A stretch of DNA of 64,000 nucleotides, taken from assembly GCA_034440635.1 (NCBI GenBank), contig JAOTON010001078.1:512001-576000 (forward strand). Reading direction: 5' to 3'. Positions within the stretch are counted from its first letter, which is position 1, and every line of letters begins with the position of its first letter. Positions 44,960-56,169 of this stretch are shown in pieces. The stretch comes from Lepas anatifera. Lineage: Eukaryota; Arthropoda; Thecostraca; Lepadidae. The position numbers and the translations under genes were made by a program. The notes under the pieces were generated by a model, which saw only the letters and a program-made list of their open reading frames with translations, did not search any database and was not told the DNA's origin.

Positions 44960-45045
44960 TAACATGTTAACTGGGGGCCATTTGCCCCCCCCAGTCGGCC
45001 GAAATGCCCCCCCAGTGACCATAAATTGGCCCCCAGTGAAATAGA
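44960..45045. repeat. C/G-run repeat module
   Basis: Repeated words TGGGGGCCATTTGCCCCCC, AAATGCCCCCCCAGTGACC and TTGGCCCCCAGTG suggest a short transposon remnant. No ends were identified. Confidence 0.3.
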
Positions 45046-45589
45046 CAAGAGATGACTTAAACTTCAACAAATGCAAACTCACCTAACGAAAATAAGACAG
45101 AACACCGTCCGATAATATTAATTTAGGTTTATCGCTGGTGCCGAATTGGCAATCCACAAAAATTGTGTTAAAAAATTTCCATCCGTGGCTGTTTCCTCCA
45201 TCGTGCGAAGACGAAACAAAGCGCATAGTTTCGGGAAATCCCGGCAAAGCAGCCTCAGCATCAACTAATCACAACGCAGAAGATGAACGCTGGCCTACAA
45301 CCAATCAAACATCATGTTTCATCCGACTGGAAGCCCACACCCCAGCCAGTATCGTGAGATTGTATGATGCTCTCATTTCACGAGGTCATTTGTGAGCTCG
45401 TTCGTGGATTAGACGGAACACGATGTAGTCAAAGCGCGTAAGACTGGTTGCTGGTGAGGTGGTGTGAAGTGCTTAGTCTTTTTATTTATTATTGTGGTGG
45501 TAGCATACATAAACGTCAGGCGCCAGCCAAACTTCATACATAAAAGTGACTTCAAACTTCAAACAAACTTCAAACATAAAAAGTGAGGG

Positions 45590-45795
45590 GGCCAGTCAAA
45601 CTTCAGCCTGATGCTGATAACAAGCTGTCCACGTTAGTACCAAAAACTGTTCGAATTTGGGGTTCTCGTTGCCTTCTGCAGCGGCTAGTTATACAAATTT
45701 CCGGTTTTCTCCCATTTTGACTTATATCAAGAAATTGCTGGTCAAGAAGTGGGCGGGGGGGACAAGCCCCCTGGTCCCCCTTTTCCGACGCTTGT
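45590..45795. repeat. Interspersed repeat shared with 52640-52850
   Basis: Both contain CTGATGCTGA, AAAAACTGTTCGAATTTGGG, CTCGTTGC and a C-rich end before TTTTCCGACG. Unclassified element. Confidence 0.7.
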
Positions 45796-45950
45796 TGTAG
45801 CATACGTGAAATTTATAGTCAGATCGCTGCATCAATTTTTCCTGCAAAGACGATAAGTTGTTAGCTGGCCTTTCTCATAGATTCCTTGATGTTGAAAATT
45901 GGGAGAGATTATATATTCGGCCACAGCCCTTCGTTAGAATCACAAAACTA

Positions 45951-46035
45951 TCTCCCGAGAAACCCTTCCAACAAGGGAAGAGCTGGCGACGCCATATGAC
46001 CCTGACAGTTGGTGCGTCGATAAGCCTAAACAATG
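45951..46035 (+). mobile_element. tRNA-derived SINE, body fragment (copy B)
   Basis: CTCCCGAGAAACCCTTCCAA and the following TGGCGACGCCATATGACCCTGACAG-type body (given in part) match copies A and C. The tRNA head is missing. Confidence 0.6.
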
Positions 46036-46236
46036 ATTAACTGGTTTTTGTACTACATTCCGTATATGACTTTGACAGCAACAGCCACACATCAGGGAAG
46101 GTATGTATATAAAAACTTATCTGGATTTAGCCTATAAACCACTTGTGTTCGATACTTTAGAACTTGCTTATCTTGCCACACTCATAAAGAAAAATAAGAA
46201 AACAACCATTTCACTTGGAATACATTGCAGCAGCGT

Positions 46237-47327
46237 CAGGGCTGCCAGGCTGGCTATTTCGTGGCCAAATAACTCGAATCGGGCCTTTTTTCCTGTTTGG
46301 CTCCGCGATTTTTTCGATTGGCCCTTTCTTGGAATCTGGCCTTTTTGCCCCTTTTTCTAGCTGCTGGCACCTAAGCTATTTCTGGTTTATCTCTTGTATA
46401 AATATGGCTTATTTTGATCTCTTCTGCTCTGGAATACAATATTCTGACACCGAAAAAACAGCACAGTAGCAGAAAAACTGGTATGGTGGTGGGAGGGAGC
46501 ATAGGCGGATCCAGGGGGCAAGTGGGGCACGTGCCCCCGATCGACCCTCGGCGCCCCCTGAAAGGTCGATGGCGCCCCCTGAAATGTCGCTTCCCACCCC
46601 CCAGGATGCGAAAGTCGGCGCCCACCGATAGGATTTGGCGCCCACCTGATAGCTTTTGCCGGTCATAAGTGGCGCCCCCTGGTCCGGATGGCGCCCCCCG
46701 GTCCGGATGGCGCCCCCCGGTCCGGATGGCGCCCCCGGAAGGTGCCCCCCGATCGGCAATCCTGGATCCGCCTATGGGAGGGAGGGACAAAACTTTGCTT
46801 AAAAATGATCCTCAAAAATAATGGCCACCGAAAACCGGACACAAAGGATGCGATACTATAGGGACCTTTTGGGTGAAAAGTTGATGGAAAATTGCGCCCT
46901 CTGATGCTCCGGTCTCCCCTACTTACCAAAATCCTAGATCCACCACTGTTCAAGAGAAAAAATGCTCAGTTGGAAAAGAGAGAAAACATTAAATGTTAGC
47001 GGGGAGTGGTGCGGCCAAGATGATTAATGATGCTAACAAATGATCTGGTTATGAGGATAAAATCATTTGACGATCACTATTAAATGGCTAGTGTGCCAAA
47101 AAAGTATTGCGTCAAGTCAATATCAAATTGTCAACAATCAGTTTTAAACAATGATACAAGCCGCTTTTTCTGTGGTCTTATGACTACCGCTAGAGGTTGT
47201 TTTAGCCTCAAATCTGGCTTTTGTGGTATTTATTTGGCTATTTTAGTGAAAATGAAATTTTGCCCCTCTTTGGCCCTTTTTCTAGCTCGGTTTGACCTTT
47301 TCCGCCGAAAAAAACTTGATAGCCCTG
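46237..47327. mobile_element. hAT-like element containing a nested MITE
   Basis: Left end CAGGGCTGCCAGGC, right end complement CAGGGCTATCAAG. Flanking octamers AGCAGCGT and GGCAGCAT match at six of eight. CAGGG ends and 8-bp duplication fit hAT. No transposase frame remains. The MITE at 46500-46776 is inserted inside. Confidence 0.65.
46500..46776. mobile_element. hAT-like MITE with perfect inverted repeats and target duplication
   Basis: Perfect 16-bp terminal repeat CATAGGCGGATCCAGG and complement. The octamer GGAGGGAG lies directly on both sides (46492-46499 and 46777-46784). Inside, a CCGGTCCGGATGGCGCCCC module is present in three tandem copies. Confidence 0.93.
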
Positions 47328-47339
47328 GGCAGCATCTAT

Positions 47340-48040
47340 AATCTAGAATAACATGGAATAACACAAAAAATGAGAAACGTTTTATTAATATTTACGCGTC
47401 TAAGTTTAATCAAACCCCTCAAAATGGGGTATTGATCCTTTGAAGACACTATAACGGACAGCACAAGGAATGCCCCCCACTGACTTTTCCTTAAAAAATG
47501 CCCTGGCAGCAAACCAATATAATTCTTTCTCATCAGCAGGTGCCTTACACTGTAAGTACCTACGTGAATTCAGGGGTGAAAGAGAACATGACCGGGCCTA
47601 ACAGCGACGTTCTTGAGGGCTATATATGCTCGGGCATCAGCGGTATGAGCTGACGTGTATATTGTGCACCCATGGAGCCTCTGTGGTTCACGCTGCCTCA
47701 GTTTGAGAAGTGCACACCCTGCTAAACTCCAGAAGCTGATAAACAAGTGCTGTTTTCGCCCCATTGTGATAGATTTTACCTGGCGTTTGAGAAAAAATCA
47801 AAATAGGCTTTTAAGCACTTTTGCAGCTTTTAGTTTATATTCGCTTTATAAGAAAACCATTTTAGGGAGTCAGACGGTGGCGTAGACTCGCCAAAATCAT
47901 TGGGGCCGCCCAAATTTGAAACAATGTGAATAACCACCATATCAAAAGAATGCGGTACAGCTTCAAATGTGTTTCAGCCTTCTGATAGGAGTGTTAAGCA
48001 ACATAAAATCAATTTCAAGCATTCATAATGAAAAACTCTA
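47340..48040. other. Spacer, no gene seen
   Basis: Short open frames only. No element ends or RNA genes were recognised. Confidence 0.4.
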
Positions 48041-48275
48041 CAATATAGGGGAGACCGGGGCTAGTTGAACACGATTTTTGTTTTGGTCGCATATCTCAGA
48101 GATTGCTGAAGGAAAAGACTTCGCTCTGCCATTGCTGGAAAGCCTATTGTTTTGGCTTTCAAGTGATGCGTGTACCAATGCTTGAATGTTGTCGCCGTGT
48201 GAGATATTTGATCATGAATAGGTCAAAGTCAGATGGCTCAACTCGCCCCGTGTCGGGGTACGTTGAGCCACTTAA

Positions 48276-49062
48276 CGATTTGAAACTTCCTACACTCAAT
48301 GACCCATCCAGGGTCTACAAGGTGTATATTCGGGATTTTTAAATTTCGTGACCTGAGGTCAGGTCTCGAGATGACCTCTCCCATTGAAAAAGCATGGAAA
48401 AAGCTGTCTTATGATCTAAAAGTCACAAAAACGATTGCAAATGCTCAGCTTGCTCAGAAAAGCGTTCTTGGACACCCTTTCACGGATCTCAGGGGCCATA
48501 TTTGCCCTTTGACCTCTCCGAGGTTATCTAAGGTCACCTGGAGTCAAAAGCAGTATTTTGGCAATGCCTTTTGACCTAATTAAGCGAGAGCGCTGAATCA
48601 AACATCATCGTGTATGTCCGTCACGGGCTTTCATTTCATATACAGCAAGGTCACTTTCTGACCTTTCGTGACCTCAGGTCATATTAGGTCATGAGGTGAC
48701 CTCTGGAGGTCAAAACACTGGCGAGAGGTCATTACGTTTTACATAGCGGAAAAGGTCTGGCATTTTCATAACAAACGTACTTACCAGATCTCAATAGCTC
48801 TAGTGGCATATGAGTTATACCCAGTTTTCTTAAGCACTGCATATTTTAGTGAAAATAGCCTATCGTGACCTAACTTGACCTCTGGAGGTCAAACCATTAA
48901 CCTGAGCGCTTAAACATTAAATGTAATTTCTTACTGAATTCATGTGAGCTTTCTAATACACTTTGCAGATTTGTGCTAACCCCCATCTATTCGGAGGTAG
49001 AGGGGGGCCATCGATGGCCCCGGTGGGGCGAAGGTGGCGCCGGACCCCCAGTGGGGCGCGGG
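48276..49062 (+). mobile_element. piggyBac-like element, copy 3 lacking its left end
   Basis: It aligns with 10141-10941 of copy 1 and has the same right terminus followed by TTAA (49063-49066). The left boundary begins at an internal sequence (CGATTTGAAACTTCC) but is also directly preceded by TTAA (48272-48275). The first ~230 bp and the left inverted repeat are missing. Confidence 0.75.
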
Positions 49063-49282
49063 TTAATGGAAGATGAGGGCCCAAGCCCAGCACTGAAAGC
49101 TCTTCTCCATAATTGGTCGGCCTAGCAGCAGGTCAAGGGCAGGTAATGGGACATTAAATCGCTTAAGTGTTTTGGAAATAAACGGGAAAATCAGAAGCTG
49201 GTGGTAAATATCTTTCCCCCTTCGCCAATGGGTCGACCCGATAGCCAACATTTTAGGAGACAATTGTCAGGGCCAAATAGCA

Positions 49283-49416
49283 TCGTCAACTATTTCCCTG
49301 TCGGAAGGTTTCTCGGGAGCCAGCTTGCTCTTTGATCAGAGAAGCCGCCCGGTCTTGTACACGGGTCAGCCGCATGAAAAGTGTGCGTGCTATCCACTAC
49401 ACCACCGTGCCCCATT
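49283..49416 (-). mobile_element. tRNA-derived SINE, copy C
   Basis: On the minus strand the head is GGGCACGGTGGTGTAGTGGA (box A), and the body contains GGCTCCCGAGAAACCTTCCG. The box-B region is GTGACCC-like and diverged. It lies inside the TA-flanked element at 48048-49881. Confidence 0.7.
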
Positions 49417-50189
49417 AGTTTCCGGGGAAATTGAGGGTATTCCATGTTTTTTTCCTCCGGGGCGCGTTGATCATGGCTCAACATACCCCCAACACCCTGG
49501 TGGCTCAACTTACCCCGAGACCCCGCTGCCATTTCGGAGGTAGCTAACGTAGAAAGTGGGTGATCAGTTCTCATAGTTTTCGGCCCAAATAAGGCGTAAA
49601 TACATGCATTCAACTCCTTTAGTAGGGCTAATATTAATCTCCAATATCAACAGTGCTATTACAAAATGTTTGACAAAAGTAAAATTCACTTTTGCTATGA
49701 AAAAACAGGTTTTTCTGTCTCCAAACCGCTACCGACCAGATACCACGACGGTTTCCAGCTGAAAGATGGAAATCGGTTGCGCGCCTGCACTGTTATGATA
49801 ACAGCGCAATCTCTTCAGAAACAGCGGAGTTATCGCGAGTGTCTCAACATGCCCCTGGCTGCAACTAGCCCCGGTCTCCCCTACATAATGCATATTTTGA
49901 CAATACTTCGAAGTTCCCTTGGGGGTGACCAGGCATCCTCTAAGATATATAAATCCACATTCCTGGAGTCAAATGATGCCTTTACTGTCTTTGGGTAGGG
50001 GAAGTGGCCCCCTAAATTCCCCAATGAGCACCGCGTCCCTTACTGTGCCGTCGACCCTCGCTGTATCGAAGAGCTCACTTTCCTGCTGGGCTATGCTGTA
50101 CCGCCCAACACATTTCCGCCCGCTGTATACTGCGCCGGGCAGCACGTCTCGCGCCTGGGCTTATCTTCGGCGCAACGAACTTAGTTTTA

Positions 50190-51610
50190 ACGAGCATATT
50201 ACCAAAGTCGTCTCTAGCTGTCAAAAACGAGTCAATATCCTCCGCATGCTCGGCGGAACAGAGTACGGCGGGGATCGAAAGACCCTGCTCATGCTCTAAA
50301 AGTCCTTGATCCGGCCCATACTCGAATATAATTCGTTCGTCTTTGACTCAACGAACAACACTATAAGCTAAAGCTAGAGCGCATCCAAAACGCAAGTATC
50401 CGGGCAGCCACAGGCGCGCTCAGAGAATCCCCCGTCACCAGCTTGTTAGTGGACAGTGGGCTGTGCCCTCTCCAAACAAGACGCCACTCTCAGCTTATCT
50501 CTTACTATATCAAGGTCCAATATACCGAAAATCACCCGGCGAAACAATGTTTCGCCCACCCTGGACGTGTATCAAAAACTAATCGGACAACCTGGCCTCC
50601 ATTTAAGAATACAGTAGCTAAGACCCTGGAAACCCTGAACCTTGCGATTCCAGAAGCAATAGGCAAACCCCCACTCTCCCGCTTTTGGACTCGCAAACAG
50701 CCCAAAGTCGAGTTTCTTTTCACCACACGCAAAGACAACCTCACCACAGAGGAGATCTCCCAGAAATTCTTAGAGTTCCAGTCTTACAACACTGGCAAAA
50801 CCTTCATTTTCACCGACGGCTCTAAAATAGGCGAAAAAGTAGGCCTCGGCATCTGGGGGCAAAATATTTGCCTCCAAAAACGACTTCCGGACAACTGCTC
50901 AATCTTTACTGCCGAGGCTGTCGCCATTCTAGATACACTAGTCCAGATTAGAACCCTAAATATTAATTCAGCCGTCATCTGTTCAGACTCTAAATCTGTC
51001 TTGCAAGCTATCAATAACGTAGTCAACCCCAGCCATCACGTAATAGCAGACATCCAGAAGGGTATCGACGATATCCCAGATATCTCCTTTCTTTGGATCC
51101 CAGGCCACTGCAAAATTCTCGGAAATGAAAAAGCCGACGAACAGGCCAAAAAGTCTCTTGAACTCAGAGAGGTCGCACCTCTCAAATGGTCCGGAGACGA
51201 TAGCAAAGCTCTCCTCCAGAACCATATCCGGAAGTACATCCAAAATGACTGGACCACTAACCACAGCGCCCATTTATTCCATATCAAGCCTAACATCGGC
51301 TACTAGCCCAGCTCCAACCAAAACAGTCGTCGGCGTGAGGTCATCCTGACCAGACTCAGAAGCGGACACACCAAATTAAATGCCTATGGGCGTGTAAGTA
51401 CCTGTAGTACCTGCTCTGCCATGGAAAATCCCTACCATATCCTCATCGACTGCCCCAGCACGACGCCCATAGACAGCCCATGCTAGATTATTGCCGCATC
51501 AGAAACATCCCAGTAAACCTTTCCACTCTTCTCGGCAATGATCACCCTGAGCTGCTGGACAAGCTCTTTACATTCCTGAAGGCTTCTAGGCTCGAGAGCT
51601 TTATCTGAAC
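50190..51610 (+). pseudogene. Non-LTR retrotransposon copy 1: reverse transcriptase end, RNase H, zinc knuckle (broken)
   Basis: The coding remnant starts mid-element with FNEHITKVVSSCQKRVNILR (RT thumb). It is then interrupted by a stop at about 50297 and a shift near 50360, and reads through an RNase H domain in the open frame 50443-51306. RNase H acidic residues are visible in FIFTDGSK, FTAEAVAIL, ICSDSKSVLQA and IPGHCKILGNEKADEQ. A TAG at 51304 replaces the Trp codon of copy 2, and the Cys/His cluster beyond is out of frame. RT plus RNase H plus a C-terminal CCHC in one polyprotein is typical of I/LOA-like elements. No endonuclease or FADD motif is present; the copy is dead. Confidence 0.85.
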
Positions 51611-52431
51611 GTCTATGGTGGCAGGTATGGAAAATACCTGAATCCGAATAGCACCCCTCATATTAGAAATAACAATTACACTAGAAACGTCCCTCTGACA
51701 AATTTAAACAATAGGTGCTTCAAACTAGGTTTTAACTGTCTGGTCCTAAGGTATGGTAGACTCAGAATAACTCCCACCAAAGGAAAAAAAACAAAAACAA
51801 AACAAAACAAAGTTCAACTAACCAACTAACCCTACCTAACCATCCGTTCATATTCGCTAACCAACTAACCCTAACTTAAGGACTACTAACTATACTAACC
51901 ACATCTAAGACTAACAACTAACCAACTCACACCCCTCCCTAACACTCTATCTGTTCTATTACCCTTCTCTCTTCCTCTATGCGGCGGCTACCCAGCCAGA
52001 GAGGGTGCTGTAACCTCACCTCCTGGTTGCAAAATAAAGACACGTGGCATCACGTCATGGTGCTTGCGGGTATTTCTAATAACCCAAAATTATTCTTTTT
52101 CAATGGAGGAACTCGAGTAACGTAAGCAAACGGTTATTCGATAACAAGGAACAAAATTCAAAAACTAATCTTTACGCTGGCAAGACTCTTCACGTACCCT
52201 TTTAAATCCTACCTGTGCCCCAGGCTCGGCATCCCTGCCGTAGCAATCCCCTTCCCTCGCAAGTGTTGCTACACTTCGCGACCCATTCCTTGAAATAAGA
52301 TTCGTCCCTTTGTTTTGCGACATTAAAGTAAACACCCCTCCCGGAAAATTCTCCCCCACACTTTAGAGGCGGGCAAAGGTGCTTTGCACAGAACGCCTTA
52401 TAAAAAGCCCTTAACTAACTAACTAACTAAC
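51611..52431 (+). mobile_element. 3' UTR and (TAAC)n tail of retrotransposon copy 1
   Basis: A GCGGCGGCTACCCAGCC block and GCACAGAACGCC precede TTATAAAAAGCCC and a TTAACTAACTAACTAAC tail. The same order is found after copy 2. Simple-repeat tails like this are the 3' end of I-type elements. Confidence 0.7.
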
Positions 52432-52639
52432 AAGACGTGAGAAGGGAGGGGGGGCAGTTAGTCTTAACCTTGCTGCTGACTTGTATGTCCCTCTAGCACC
52501 AGAAACTCAGTGGATTTGGGCTCATTGTGCTTTCCACTCTGCTTGAGTGCAAAGTTTTTCGATTTGTTCCCAAATCAGTTGAAATCAGTATTTTTTCAAT
52601 GAAAAATGGGGTATTTTCGCCATAAGTGTCGCCACCGGT

Positions 52640-52850
52640 AAAAAAGTGGGGGGTGGCCAGCCAAACTTCAACCTGATGCTGACAAAAAACTTTCAACATC
52701 AGGATCAAAAACTGTTCGAATTTGGGCTCCTCGTTGCTTTCCGCAGCGGCTGGATATAAGAATGTCCGGCTTTCTCTCATTTTGGCTGAGATCGTGAAAT
52801 TTTTGGCCAAAAAGTGGGGGCCAGGCCCCCTGGCCCCCCTTTTCCGACGA
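52640..52850. repeat. Interspersed repeat shared with 45590-45795
   Basis: Same block order as its partner, including AACTGTTCGAATTTGGG and a C-rich end before TTTTCCGACG. Confidence 0.7.
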
Positions 52851-53313
52851 GTATGATTTTCGCGTTTGGCCTATTTCGACGTTTGTGAAAATTTCGGTTT
52901 TGTTTTAAAAGCAAGCATCCAGGGGTGTTGATATCTTTTCCTGAAGGGGTGCACCGGTATCCCAATGATGATTTGGGGCAAACCCGGCCAAAAGATGAAG
53001 CAAAGTTCTCATGAAATGCTTAGCCCGTTAGTGCTCATTGCCATATATTTATAAGCCAAGTCATTGGTAAATTTTCCAAAAACAGGTATTCGGAGAAATA
53101 ATATCTGATCACGTTCCTTTGTGTTCCACAGGCCTTGTGAATAGTAGTTCACCATAGCACTTACTCAAAATCTGATTTCGCGTGATATTTAAATTATGTT
53201 CTAAAACATGACTTCCGAGACAAAAATATTCACATAATGTGTTAAGGACATTCATATAAAAAAGTCCAATTTTCAGGTATGGGGCCCTCAACATCACCCA
53301 TTGGTGTAGTTTA

Positions 53314-54893
53314 ATGGGTCTTTCACTCTCGGCGGAAAAATCATCAGTCGTTGTCTTTGCCAGAGCGCATTCCAGACACGAACCTCCACGGCTCCAAATC
53401 TCGGGTAAACCTATTGAATGCACCAATAGCTTCAAATTCTTGGGCGTCACCCTAGATTCCCGATTGAGTTTCAATGAGCATATCACCAAAGTCGTCTCTA
53501 GCTGTCAAAAGCGAGTCAACATTCTCCGCATGCTCGGCGGCACAGAGTATGGCGGGGATCGAAAGACCCTGCTTATGCTCTACAAGTCCCTGATACGGTC
53601 CATTCTCGAGTATAATTCGTTCGTTTTTGACTCGACGAACAAGACCAATAAACTAAAGCTAGAGCGAGTCCAAAATGCCAGTATCCGGGCAGCCACAGGC
53701 GCGCTCAGAGAAACCCCATCACCAGCCTGCTAACTGATAGCGGGCTATGCCCACTGCAGACAAGATGCGACGCCCAGCTTATTTCTTACTACATTAAGGT
53801 CCAATCCACCGAAAACCACCCGGCAAAACAATGTTTCGCCCATCCCAGACGAGCAAATAAAGCCACTCTACAGAAGTGGCCCCCATTTAAGCACAGAGTA
53901 GCGAAAACCCTGGAAAGCCTAAATCTTGCACTGCCAGCAACAATAGGCAAACGCCCACTCTCCCGCTTCTGGACCCGGAAAGAGCCCAAAGTGGAATTTC
54001 TTTTCACTTCCCGTAAAACGGACTTCTCAGAGGAAGAAGTCTCCCAGAAATTCCTAGAGTTCCGATCTTGTAACGCGGACAAGACCTTTATATTTACAGA
54101 CGGCTCCAAAATAGGCGAAAAAGTAGGCCTCGGCATCTGGGGGCAAAATATTTGCCTACAGAAAAGACTTCCGGACAACTGCTCTATCTTCACAGCCGAG
54201 GCTGTTGCCATCCTAGATGCATTAGCCATAATCAGAACCCAAAATATCAACTCAGCCGTCATCTGTTCAGACTCTAAATCTGTCCTGCAGGCCGTCAGTA
54301 ACGTAGTCAACCCCAGCCACCACGTTATAGCAGATATTCAGAAAGGTATCGATGATACCCCTGATGTCTCTTTTCTTTGGATCCCGGGCCACTGCAAAAT
54401 TCAAGGAAATGAAAAGGCCGATGAGCAGGCAAAAAAGTCCCTAGAACTTCGAGAGATCGCACCCTTAATGTGGTCTGGAGATGATAGCAAAGCTCTCCTC
54501 CAGGACAGTATTCGGAAGCAAATTCAAAATAACTGGACAACAAACCACAGCGCCCACCTATTCTATATCAAGCCTAACATCGGCTACTGGCCCAGTTCCA
54601 ACCAAAAGAGTCGCCGGCGCGAGGTTATTCTAACCAGACTCAGAAATGGACACACAAAATTAAATGCCTATTGGAACGAGGGTACCTGTGGTACCTGCGA
54701 CGCAATGGAGAATCCCTATCACATTCTCATCGATTGTCCCCAGCACAATACCCATCGGCAACCCATGCTAGATTACTGCCGAATCCAAAACATCCCTGTA
54801 GACCTAAAAACTCTGCTCGGTAACGACCATCCTGAGCTACTCGAAAAACTCTTTACATTTCTAAAGGACTCTGGGCTAGAGAAGTTTCTATAA
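53314..54893 (+). pseudogene. Non-LTR retrotransposon copy 2: RT thumb, RNase H, CCHC
   Basis: The frame 53314-53733 gives MGLSLSAEKSSVVVFARAHS and SFKFLGVTLDSRLSFNEHIT, the C-terminal part of a reverse transcriptase. After one frameshift near 53727 the frame leading into 53991-54893 gives RNase H, with Asp37, Glu70, Asp94, His134 and Asp144 of that frame in the FTDGSK, TAEAV, SDSKS and PGHCK/NEKADEQ motifs. A C-x2-C-x7-H-x4-C cluster (Cys233, Cys236, His244, Cys249) follows in GTCGTCDAMENPYHILIDC. It ends in TAA at 54891. More intact than copy 1 but 5'-truncated, with no catalytic RT motif or endonuclease. Confidence 0.88.
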
Positions 54894-55670
54894 GTCACCC
54901 CTCCCAGTATATATGATGGAGGGTGCATGGTGCACCCTCAAAGTAGGACTTGCCTATTTTCAAATTAGCCATTCATGTCACAGATGATCCACTGCAAAAT
55001 TTAAGCAATAGTTGTTTAACCTTTAAATGGTTTATCGTAGGCTAAGGATAGGTTATGTTAGGCTAGCTTTGAAATCAGGTTGGGTTAATTAGGTTAGACT
55101 TCTTCACCGCAGTGATACCTTTCACTGCGGCTCTATGCTAACCACACTCATACTCTTACTAACAATCTAACTGTCCTCTCACACTTCTTTTCCTCTGCGC
55201 GGCGGCTGCCCAGCCGGAGAGGGAGCTGCAACCTCACCTCCGGGTTGCAGGGTAAATTCGCGGCACCCTGGCCAGGTGTTTAGCGCACTTTCTAAAATAT
55301 GAAAATTATTGATTTAACGGAGGATTTTGAGTAACGTAGACAAGCGGACATCAGTAGCTGACACACAAAATTCTAAATTCTAAATTCCAAATTCTAAATT
55401 TAAGGTCTTCAACCACATGGATAACCTTCGCACTCTGCGGGTCTAAATTTATTAAAAGACCTCCCTTGGCATGGCTATGCCATTGCCATGACCGTCCATT
55501 CGCAAGCTAAAACATCTTGCAACCCATTACTTGAAATAACCCCCATTGCTTCAACAGACTAACGTAGCTTGCCCTCACGCAAAATTCTAAAAATTCTCCC
55601 ACACACTCCTTTAAAGGTGGGCAAAGGTGCTATGCACAGAACGCCTAATAAAAAGCCATAAGTAAGTCAC
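54894..55670 (+). mobile_element. 3' UTR and (TAAG)-type tail of retrotransposon copy 2
   Basis: It shares CTGCGCGGCGGCTGCCCAGCC, cut here to its common core GCGGCGGCTGCCCAGCC, and GCACAGAACGCC with copy 1. It finishes TAATAAAAAGCCATAAGTAAGT. A TTAA-type MITE begins a few bases later. Confidence 0.7.
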
Positions 55671-55676
55671 CCTTAA

Positions 55677-56125
55677 AGGGAATGTGGCACCTTGGTCGAA
55701 TCCTGGAATTTAGTGTAATTAGGCGTACTTTTAGTAAAAAATAATGAAACCACTCATGATTTCTCTGAAGAATGTACAATAAGCTCAATATTTGGTTTTT
55801 AAAAATACTCCTCTAGAAAAAGAAATAAATATCAGACTGTGGATGATGTCACGATCTGGCAACCACTACCATACTTGAAACGCTTCAAGGGCTTCGATTG
55901 GCTGATGCTCATCGTGACGTCAGCATATGTCGTCACACCAGTAGCTCACAACAATGGCCGCCGGCGACGGGGGCTGAGGGGGGCTGGTGTCAGGTAGGTT
56001 TTAGCTTTTTTCTACGGAAATATCGAGTTCCAAGACAAATGAAATATGGAGTACCAGGTTTTCCGACCTGCTTTACAACTTGGCTATCTCAGTTAAAATC
56101 ACGTTGTGAAGGTGCCACATTCCCT
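55677..56125. mobile_element. TTAA-flanked MITE with clean ends
   Basis: TTAA at 55673-55676 and 56126-56129 flank the inverted repeats AGGGAATGTGGCACCTT and AAGGTGCCACATTCCCT. 449 bp, noncoding. A degraded copy lies at 1618-2010 and another begins at 63606. Confidence 0.88.
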
Positions 56126-56169
56126 TTAAACATACCAGTGCCAACAACATACTTCCCTCCTTCAACGTA

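Larger units (their letters stand above)
48048..49881. mobile_element. TA-flanked nonautonomous element with nested insertions
   Basis: Terminal inverted repeats GGGGAGACCGGGGCTAGTTG (48048-48067) and its complement ending at 49881 are identical over 20 bp. Each is flanked by TA. Internal words such as GGCTCAACTCGCCCCG, GTTGAGCCAC and GGCTCAACTTACCCCG repeat the terminal motif. A piggyBac-like copy (48276-49062) and a SINE (49283-49416) sit inside. No transposase frame. Confidence 0.8.
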
